A DNA stretch of 6,443 bases from Paracoccaceae bacterium (lineage in GTDB: Bacteria; Pseudomonadota; Alphaproteobacteria; Rhodobacterales; Rhodobacteraceae), in contig JAESQH010000166.1 in NCBI GenBank assembly GCA_016765235.1, positions 1 through 6,443 on the forward strand, read 5' to 3'. Positions within the stretch are counted from its first letter, which is position 1. Each line of letters starts with the position of its first letter. The notes below the pieces were generated by a model that was given only the letters and a program-made list of their open reading frames with translations, was not told where the DNA came from and made no database searches. A program made the position numbers and the translations under genes. Positions 1-5,143 of this stretch are shown here, piece by piece.

Positions 1-1396
1 CCAATGCTGGAAGGCGCGGGCCGAAACGGGCGAGGACTTTGGCCGTGGCCGCCAAATCCCGTGCAATGGCTTTGGGACCTAGGTTGTCGATGATATATTT
101 CTCGATCACAGGGCCGGACGTATCCCACATGTTCAGATTGGGGTCGAACGTCCGCGTCACGCCTTCGACAACAAACATCGTGCGTTGCAAAAGGATCAGC
201 TCGGTGCGGGTTTCCATCCCGAAACGATCCGTTACATCGAACAAATGCCCGAATAACCGCGCCATGGAAACTTGCGATGCGTCATAGTCAAAAATCGGCT
301 CGCCGACTGCCCGCAATGCCTGCGCGAACGCAGCAACATCCTGATCGGCGGGAACATAGCCCGCTTCGAAATGCGCCTCAGCGACGCGGGTATAATCGCG
401 CTTCAAGAAACCCATCAATATCTCGGCATATACCTTGCGCGTATAGGTATCAATCCGCCCCATAATACCAAAATCGAGTGCAATTAGATCGCCGTTCGGC
501 CCACGCATCAGATTTCCCTGATGCATGTCAGCGTGGAAATACCCATCCCGCAAAGCGTGGCGCAGGAAGGTCTGCAAAATGCGTGTCGCGAATTCAGTAT
601 GGTCCGATCCGATCGCCAGAACAGCGTCAACATCGCCAAGCGGAACACCCTCGACCCATTCAGTGGTAAGCACACGGCGTGACGACAATTCCCATAGTAA
701 TGCGGGTACGTGGAATCCTTCGTCGTCTTTGGTGTTCGCGGCAAATTCATCGGCGGCAGATGCTTCCATCCGCAGGTCGAGTTCCCCGTCCACTACGCCA
801 GCGAAATGTTCAATCACTGCCCTTGGACGTAAGCGGCGCGAAAACGGGGCGATAATTTCGATTATCGACGCCGCCAGAAAAAACGCATCCACGTCTTTGC
901 GAAAAGCACGCTCGATGCCCGGTCGCAGGACTTTTACGGCCACAACTTGACCTGTTTCCCGCACCACAGCCTTGTGAACTTGCGCCAGCGAGGCGGCCGC
1001 GACCGGTTCCGAAAAACTCGAAAACATCTCGTCAATCTTGATGCCCAGCTCCGATTCAATCTCGGCTCGGGCAATATCTGTATCAAAGGCAGGCAGCGCG
1101 TCTTGCAGTATTCGCAGGTCTGTCGCCAGTTCAACGCCAACAATATCAGGACGGGTCGAAAGTAACTGTCCGAACTTGATATACGCCGGACCAAGCGCCG
1201 TTAACGCGCGCAAAATCGGTGGCTGCGTAGGATCACCCTTCAGCCCAAGCCATTTCACCGGCCAACCTATAATCCGCGCAACAATACGAATGGAGCGCGG
1301 TGCTTCCAAACCCTCCAACACCACACGCATTGCGCCCGAGCGTTCAAATGTGGCGCCCGTACGGATCAGACGCCAGATGTTGTGCGGACCCCTCAT
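1..1396 (-). CDS. ubiB: UbiB, ABC1/ADCK-family ubiquinone biosynthesis protein (3' end cut by window edge)
   Basis: UbiB is an atypical protein-kinase-like ATPase needed for ubiquinone (coenzyme Q) synthesis at the inner membrane; older names call it 2-polyprenylphenol 6-hydroxylase, but it is thought to assist the pathway rather than hydroxylate. Reading the minus strand from the ATG at 1396 gives an uninterrupted frame of about 465 residues to the window edge; complete family members are roughly 500-550, so the C-terminal membrane-anchor region is missing here. Visible motifs in order are the family signature KFGQ (residues 74-77, in YIKFGQLLSTRPD), the alanine-rich nucleotide loop AAASLAQVHKA (133-143), the ATP lysine in VAVKVLRPG (K155), ELDLRMEA (205-212), the catalytic-loop HADMHQGN (288-295) and the metal-binding DFG (308-310). 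The ATG overlaps the ubiE stop codon (ATGA), suggesting translational coupling. The coding strand has no frameshift of its own. Confidence 0.93.
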   Translation of the reverse strand, partial: MRGPHNIWRLIRTGATFERSGAMRVVLEGLEAPRSIRIVARIIGWPVKWLGLKGDPTQPPILRALTALGPAYIKFGQLLSTRPDIVGVELATDLRILQDALPAFDTDIARAEIESELGIKIDEMFSSFSEPVAAASLAQVHKAVVRETGQVVAVKVLRPGIERAFRKDVDAFFLAASIIEIIAPFSRRLRPRAVIEHFAGVVDGELDLRMEASAADEFAANTKDDEGFHVPALLWELSSRRVLTTEWVEGVPLGDVDAVLAIGSDHTEFATRILQTFLRHALRDGYFHADMHQGNLMRGPNGDLIALDFGIMGRIDTYTRKVYAEILMGFLKRDYTRVAEAHFEAGYVPADQDVAAFAQALRAVGEPIFDYDASQVSMARLFGHLFDVTDRFGMETRTELILLQRTMFVVEGVTRTFDPNLNMWDTSGPVIEKYIIDNLGPKAIARDLAATAKVLARFGPRLPAL

Positions 1397-2132
1397 GTTT
1401 TCCAACCAGAATGTAGCGCAGCAATTCCTAACGAAAGGTTACGGTATTTGACTAGGCTAAACCCGCCGTCGCGGATCATCTGCGCGAACTGATCTTGTTT
1501 CGGGAATTGCCGGATTGATTCCACCAAGTATTGATAACTGTCGCGATCATTCGCGATTATCTGGCCCAGCGGCGGGATCACGTTGAAACTGTACCTATCA
1601 TAGGCCCATTGCATCGCAGGGTTTGGTATGGTCGAAAACTCCAACACCAGAAATCGACCGCCGGGCTTAAGCACGCGGTAAGCCTCGTTAATCGCGTCTT
1701 GAATGCGGGTACGTTGCGAATGCCAAAACTGATGGTGTAAGCGTCAAACGAATTATCCGCGAACGGCAAGGCCATCGCGTCGCCACACACCCAGTCCAGA
1801 CTGTCTTGCTGGCTTTCGGCTTCGGCGCGCAAACGCCCTGCGTCTAGCATGGATTGCGTCATATCGAACACCGTCGCATGCCCACCGCCTGCGCGTTTCA
1901 AGAACCGGAACGAAATATCCCCCGTGCCACCCGCCACATCCAGCAGCTTCATGCCTTTACGCGGCGCCAGCCAATCCATCATTGCGTCTTTCCAGATACG
2001 ATGCACGCCCATGCTCATCGCGTCGTTCATAATGTCGTATTTGGAAGCAACATTGGTGAAGACGCCGTGAACCATGCCAGCCTTGGCATCCTCGTCCACA
2101 GTCTTGAATCCGAAATGGGTTTTTTTGGTCAT
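1393..2132 (-). pseudogene. ubiE: UbiE, demethylmenaquinone/2-methoxy-6-polyprenyl-1,4-benzoquinol C-methyltransferase, split by a one-base deletion
   Basis: UbiE is the SAM-dependent C-methyltransferase of ubiquinone synthesis (and of menaquinone synthesis where present). The frame from the ATG at 2132 gives 140 normal residues: a typical N-terminus (MTKKTHFGFK), YDIMND (32-37), the SAM motif LDVAGGTGD (64-72), the acidic residue of motif II in VFDMT (88-92), GDAMALPF (117-124) and ISFGIRN (134-140). After codon 140 the frame becomes nonsense and stops at 1578. The true continuation (RIQDAINEAYRVLKPGG onward, ending ALHSGWKT) lies one frame over and runs to the TGA at 1393-1395. Restoring one base between 1710 and 1711 gives a 246-residue protein, the usual length. 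No other damage is visible and both halves are highly conserved, so a sequencing error or a very recent mutation is more likely than an old pseudogene. If the shift is real, the product loses the C-terminal part of the Rossmann fold. Confidence 0.9.
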
Positions 2133-2166
2133 CAGCCTGATCTCTAGAGTCGCGTTGCGTGTAGAG

Positions 2167-2541
2167 TTATATGCCTTTTGAGGAAGTTACAATTCCAAGC
2201 GTCGCACGTTGTGCTTTTGTCAGCTTTGCGGCGATTATGTCATAGGCCGCATCAATATGGTCTTTAATGCTTTGGTCAGACATTCCATCCGGCGATTGCA
2301 CCTGCACCCATTTGGCGCGAGCCAGATATGGGGCCGGAATGATGCCGGCCATATCGCTTAAAACCGCAAAGGCCAGATCACTGCATTTGAATCCGATTTT
2401 GGCGTGGTCCCCTTCACCCCAATGCGAACATATGGCGAATATTTTGCCGCCAACTTTCCAAACCGAGGCCCCACCCCACTGCACTACATGTGTCGTGGAA
2501 ATCATCGCTTCACAATAGGTATCAAATTCTTGGCGCGTCAC
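2167..2541 (-). CDS. MmcQ/YjbR-family (DUF419-type) small protein
   Basis: A 124-residue protein of the MmcQ/YjbR family, which has a small alpha/beta (CyaY-like) fold often described as a possible DNA-binding protein; the biochemical role is not established. Family features visible here are HVVQWGGASVWKVGGKIFAI (residues 18-37), KIGFKCSD (48-55), the stretch PAPYLARAKWVQV (69-81), and a C-terminal helix ending in IIAAKLTKAQRATL, all in the usual order and at the usual total length. There is no signal peptide or membrane segment. The start is a GTG whose bases overlap the uppS stop codon (GTGA, 2538-2541). The only purine-rich stretch close by (AAGG) lies one base from the start, so translation probably relies on ribosomes finishing uppS. 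ubiE starts 34 bases after its stop. Family assignment is confident; any link to prenyl or quinone metabolism is only by position. Confidence 0.85.
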   Translation of the reverse strand: MTRQEFDTYCEAMISTTHVVQWGGASVWKVGGKIFAICSHWGEGDHAKIGFKCSDLAFAVLSDMAGIIPAPYLARAKWVQVQSPDGMSDQSIKDHIDAAYDIIAAKLTKAQRATLGIVTSSKGI

Positions 2542-3257
2542 ACCTTCGTGCCAATTTCCGCTGATTTCGGGATAACGGCGCCAAATTGACGTGTGCGGCG
2601 GCGGTAATCGGCAATCACTTCTGCATAAATCCTGGGCGTGAATTCCGGCCAGGATTTATCAACGAACGCCAGCTCCGAATAGGCGCTTTGCCATGTCATG
2701 AAATTCGACATCCGCAACTCGCCGGCTGTGCGGATTATCAGATCTGGATCCGCTTGATTGGCCGTATCCAGATGATCCGAAATCGTTTGTTCGGTGATAT
2801 CGCCGACGGTCAGCGATCCGTCTTGAACTTTGTCCACAATCTTACGCGCCGCCCTTACCAGATCGTCTCGGCCGCCGTAATTTATCGCGATGTTAAGGGT
2901 GATAAGTGTATTGTCTTTGGTCAGCTCTTCCAGCTTTTTCATCTGCTCGCGCAGGTCCGCTGCCAACGGCGTCGGGTCACCTAAAAAATTGACCTTGATG
3001 TTCTTCTCGTTCAGATCGATAAAATTGTTCTGCAAATAGCCGCGAAACAGCTTCATCAAGCCTTCAACCTCGTGGGCTGCCCGTTTCCAGTTTTCGGTCG
3101 AAAATGCGTACAGGGTTAACGTCGTCACGCCTAATTCGGTGCTGGCCTTAACGATATCTTTAACGCGATTTGCACCGCGTTTGTGCCCCATTAGGCGCGG
3201 CAAACCACGTTTGATTGCCCAACGGCCGTTGCCATCCATGATTATTCCAACGTGCAC
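2538..3257 (-). CDS. uppS: UppS-like cis-prenyl (di-trans,poly-cis-undecaprenyl) diphosphate synthase
   Basis: This cytosolic, membrane-associated enzyme condenses isopentenyl diphosphate onto farnesyl diphosphate with cis double bonds, normally making the C55 carrier lipid precursor for peptidoglycan and polysaccharide. The 239-residue product contains MDGNGRWA (residues 7-14) with the catalytic Asp at D8, GHKRG (24-28), TLYAFSTENWKR (48-59), NYGGRDD (126-132), and the diphosphate-binding segment DPDLIIRT..ELRMSNF (170-186) with R176, R182 and E195 matching E. coli R194, R200 and E213. A51 corresponds to E. coli A69, where a bulky residue shortens the product, so a long chain is expected (inference). 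The usual RTGGE motif reads RTAGE, a mild change. Translation starts at GTG 3257, with AAAGGA (3265-3270) seven bases upstream; an in-frame TAA at 3291-3293 limits upstream extension. The protein lacks most of the roughly 18 residues that precede this motif in E. coli. It is not beside cdsA or dxr. Confidence 0.9.
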   Translation of the reverse strand: MHVGIIMDGNGRWAIKRGLPRLMGHKRGANRVKDIVKASTELGVTTLTLYAFSTENWKRAAHEVEGLMKLFRGYLQNNFIDLNEKNIKVNFLGDPTPLAADLREQMKKLEELTKDNTLITLNIAINYGGRDDLVRAARKIVDKVQDGSLTVGDITEQTISDHLDTANQADPDLIIRTAGELRMSNFMTWQSAYSELAFVDKSWPEFTPRIYAEVIADYRRRTRQFGAVIPKSAEIGTKV

Positions 3258-3292
3258 ATCACATTCCTTTAATCGCCTTTGGGTAAATGGTT

Positions 3293-3320
3293 AGTATAAT
3301 CTGCGCAATTTCTCAACCAA
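3293..3320 (-). promoter_or_regulatory. Candidate promoter for the uppS-mmcQ-ubiE-ubiB operon
   Basis: On the minus strand TTGGTT (3320-3315) and TATACT (3298-3293) are separated by 16 bases, close to the sigma-70-type consensus TTGACA/TATAAT. A start a few bases downstream would leave a leader of roughly 30 bases before the GTG of uppS, with the AAAGGA ribosome site inside it. This is by eye only; no start-site data are available. Confidence 0.4.
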
Positions 3321-3323
3321 CAA

Positions 3324-3353
3324 TTGTAAATTCCTGAAGGCATAGGGTATATT
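3324..3353 (+). promoter_or_regulatory. Candidate galE promoter
   Basis: On the plus strand TTGTAA (3324-3329) and TATATT (3348-3353) lie 18 bases apart, and a start around 3360 would give a leader of about 30 bases before galE. An alternative plus-strand -10 is the perfect TATAAT at 3295-3300, but no convincing -35 box sits upstream of it. Prediction by inspection only. Confidence 0.35.
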
Positions 3354-3388
3354 CCGCGACATATCGTTTCTAACTTTCAGGTTTATAA

Positions 3389-4408
3389 ATGCGCGTTTTA
3401 ATCACCGGAGGGGCCGGGTATATCGGCACCCACACCATGTTAGAAGTCCTTGGTGCTGGCCATGAGGTTTGCGTGATCGACAACTTCTGCAACAGCGTGC
3501 CCGAAGCGCTTGAGCGTGTTAAGGCCCTGTCGAACCGCAGCTTCGCGTTCCATAAAGCCGACATGCGTGACCGTGAGGCGCTAACCCACCACCTTCAAGA
3601 CTTCAAACCCGATGCCGTGATCCACTTTGCAGGGCTGAAAGCCGTTGGCGAATCCGTGGAAATGCCGCTGGAATATTACGAAAACAACGTCCAAGGCACA
3701 ATCAATCTGTTGCAAGCGATGAAGGCTGCCGATTGCACCAGCATCGTGTTTTCCTCCAGTGCGACAGTTTACGGTAACCCGGATTTTCTACCGATTACCG
3801 AAGATCACCCGCTGCGGTCCACCAATCCTTATGGCCGCTCCAAACTGCATATCGAAGAGATGTTGCGCGATTTGGCAACCGCCAACCCTGATTTCACCGC
3901 CGCCATTCTGCGGTATTTTAACCCTGTCGGTGCGCATGAAAGCGGGCGAACTGGCGAAGACCCTAACGGCATTCCGAACAACCTGATGCCCATGATTGCG
4001 CAAGTCGCTGTTGGGCGGCGTGAACAGGTCAGGGTGTTCGGCAACGATTACGACACCCCTGATGGCACGGGCGTTCGCGACTATATCCACGTGGTCGATC
4101 TGGCCAAAGCGCATGTCGCCGCTCTTGACTGGACGCAATCGCACCAAGGCGCGCGGGCGTTCAACCTTGGCGTTGGGCAAGGGGTTTCGGTTATGGAAAT
4201 GATCGATGCATTTGCCAAAGCCAGTGGCCGCGACATCCCGTTTCGCAATGATCCCCGCCGCGAAGGTGACATCGCGCAGTGTTACGCCGACCCTTCCCGC
4301 GCGGAGGCTGAACTGGGCTGGAAAGCAGCGATTGATCTGACCGGAATGTGTGAAACCTGCTGGCGCTGGCAATCCGAAAATCCACTTGGCTATAACGCGA
4401 AACCTTGA
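3389..4408 (+). CDS. galE: GalE, UDP-glucose 4-epimerase
   Basis: This cytosolic NAD-dependent epimerase interconverts UDP-glucose and UDP-galactose (Leloir pathway and supply of UDP-galactose for surface polysaccharide). The 339-residue protein has the length of E. coli GalE (338). It is an extended short-chain dehydrogenase with the NAD-binding GGAGYIG (residues 7-13), VIDNFCNS (29-36), HFAGLKAVGESV (79-90), and the catalytic set S124 (in SSSATVYG), Y148 and K152 (YGRSK). RYFNPVGAH (175-183) and the C-terminal ADPSRAEAELGW (300-311) are typical. C298 aligns with E. coli Y299, the residue that limits N-acetylated substrates, so UDP-GlcNAc/UDP-GalNAc may also be used (inference). The start ATG 3389 directly follows an in-frame TAA (3386-3388), which excludes a longer form; the ribosome site is weak (CAGG at 3378-3381). 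It is transcribed away from uppS and has no sugar-pathway neighbours inside the window. Confidence 0.95.
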   Translation: MRVLITGGAGYIGTHTMLEVLGAGHEVCVIDNFCNSVPEALERVKALSNRSFAFHKADMRDREALTHHLQDFKPDAVIHFAGLKAVGESVEMPLEYYENNVQGTINLLQAMKAADCTSIVFSSSATVYGNPDFLPITEDHPLRSTNPYGRSKLHIEEMLRDLATANPDFTAAILRYFNPVGAHESGRTGEDPNGIPNNLMPMIAQVAVGRREQVRVFGNDYDTPDGTGVRDYIHVVDLAKAHVAALDWTQSHQGARAFNLGVGQGVSVMEMIDAFAKASGRDIPFRNDPRREGDIAQCYADPSRAEAELGWKAAIDLTGMCETCWRWQSENPLGYNAKP

Positions 4409-4419
4409 GTTTCGGCTGA

Positions 4420-4439
4420 AAGTTAGTTAATGCTTACTT
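4420..4439. promoter_or_regulatory. Imperfect inverted repeat, candidate TetR-type operator
   Basis: AAGTTAG, a six-base spacer, then CTTACTT: the arms match at six of seven positions when one is reverse-complemented. A 20-base, AT-rich dyad between galE and the TetR gene has the size and place expected of a TetR-family operator. It lies about 110 bases before the tetR start, upstream of the candidate promoter at 4468-4496. No second copy was found elsewhere in the window, and the match to any particular regulator is inference. Confidence 0.3.
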
Positions 4440-4467
4440 ATTCCAACCAGTTTCAAATTCTTCCACA

Positions 4468-4496
4468 TTGAAGTGGTGGAGGGATGGCACTATGTG
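4468..4496 (+). promoter_or_regulatory. Weak candidate promoter for tetR
   Basis: TTGAAG (4468-4473) and TATGTG (4491-4496) are 17 bases apart. The -35 half is reasonable and the -10 half is poor. It would give a leader of about 45 bases. Read-through from galE is an alternative, since no T-tailed hairpin terminator is visible between 4409 and 4546. Confidence 0.25.
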
Positions 4497-4535
4497 TCCT
4501 GATGTCCCTGTAGAATTTGGACCAAAACAACCCTT

Positions 4536-4539
4536 AAGG
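4536..4539 (+). promoter_or_regulatory. Ribosome binding site of tetR
   Basis: AAGG seven bases before the ATG at 4547. Together with the in-frame TAA immediately before that ATG (4544-4546), it fixes the start of the regulator. Confidence 0.55.
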
Positions 4540-4546
4540 CCACTAA

Positions 4547-5143
4547 ATGACTGTCAGAACCAGAAAACCAGCCGCGGAACGCAAAAAAGAGATCGTCGAT
4601 ACCGCGATTCGTTTAGCTGCGGACTGTGGCCCTGACCGCCTAACCACCGAGCGTCTGGCCAAGGAGATCGGCATCTCGCAACCCGCGATTTTTCGCCACT
4701 TCCCCGCCAAGTCCGACATATGGGAGGCTGTTGGTGAGCGTATTTGCACTCTGATGGGAGAAAGCGGCGAGTCGATCGAGGCCACCAGCTCAACCGACCG
4801 CCTGCGTAAAATGGTGGCCGCACAACTTGGCTTTATTCAAAGCACCCCGGCCGTACCCGCCATTTTGTTTTCACGCGAACTGCATTCGGAAAACGAAAAA
4901 CTACGGGCGTTCTTTGCGGGGCTTATGGCACAGCGTCAGAAGAAGCTGTCCAAACTGTTCACAAAGGGCATCAATTCCGGTGAATTCAACGAGGAAATCG
5001 ACGCAGACGACGCTGCCTATCTGGTTCTGGCTATAATTCAAGGCCTCGCCATGCGCTGGTCTTTGAACAACCGCAACTTCGACCTTGTCAAAGCGGGAAG
5101 TGATATGTTGGAAGTACAGCTAGTTGGATTCACCCGCCGCTAA
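4547..5143 (+). CDS. TetR/AcrR-family transcriptional regulator
   Basis: A 198-residue one-component regulator with the usual TetR length. The N-terminal DNA-binding domain spans about residues 10-58: a first helix (AAERKKEIVDTAIRLAADCG), then the helix-turn-helix with LTTERLAKEIGISQPAIFRHF at 32-52 and the family-typical FPAKSDIWEAV tail. The C-terminal ligand/dimerisation domain (about 70-195) is helical and not recognisable by ligand; a short stretch near 105-120 (AILFSRELHSENEKLRAFF) resembles other AcrR-like regulators. An in-frame TAA directly precedes the start. The gene is on the same strand as galE, 138 bases downstream, and converges on ecm, with the two stop codons sharing bases 5140-5143. 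CcrR, a TetR protein, is known to activate an ethylmalonyl-CoA pathway gene in Methylobacterium; a comparable role here would be a guess from position. Self-regulation through the dyad at 4420-4439 is possible. Confidence 0.9.
   Translation: MTVRTRKPAAERKKEIVDTAIRLAADCGPDRLTTERLAKEIGISQPAIFRHFPAKSDIWEAVGERICTLMGESGESIEATSSTDRLRKMVAAQLGFIQSTPAVPAILFSRELHSENEKLRAFFAGLMAQRQKKLSKLFTKGINSGEFNEEIDADDAAYLVLAIIQGLAMRWSLNNRNFDLVKAGSDMLEVQLVGFTRR

Noticed and set aside
525..950. 141-codon plus-strand open frame opposite ubiB
   Set aside because: The minus strand encodes an uninterrupted, motif-complete UbiB; the plus-strand translation is low-complexity Ser/Arg/Thr-rich and resembles no family.
2142..2149. 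CTCTAGAG palindrome just before ubiE
   Set aside because: Eight bases only, inside a 34-base operon gap, with no repeat elsewhere in the window; likely chance.
3295..3300. Perfect TATAAT on the plus strand as the galE -10 box
   Set aside because: No acceptable -35 box 16-18 bases upstream; the same bases are better explained by the minus-strand TATACT of uppS.
3788..4372. 194-codon minus-strand open frame inside galE
   Set aside because: It is antisense to a fully conserved GalE, has no recognisable domain, and is explained by codon-position composition.
4460..4481. Hairpin after galE considered as a rho-independent terminator
   Set aside because: The stem is short and bulged and no T-run follows; it is better treated as a possible element near the GGAGGG site.
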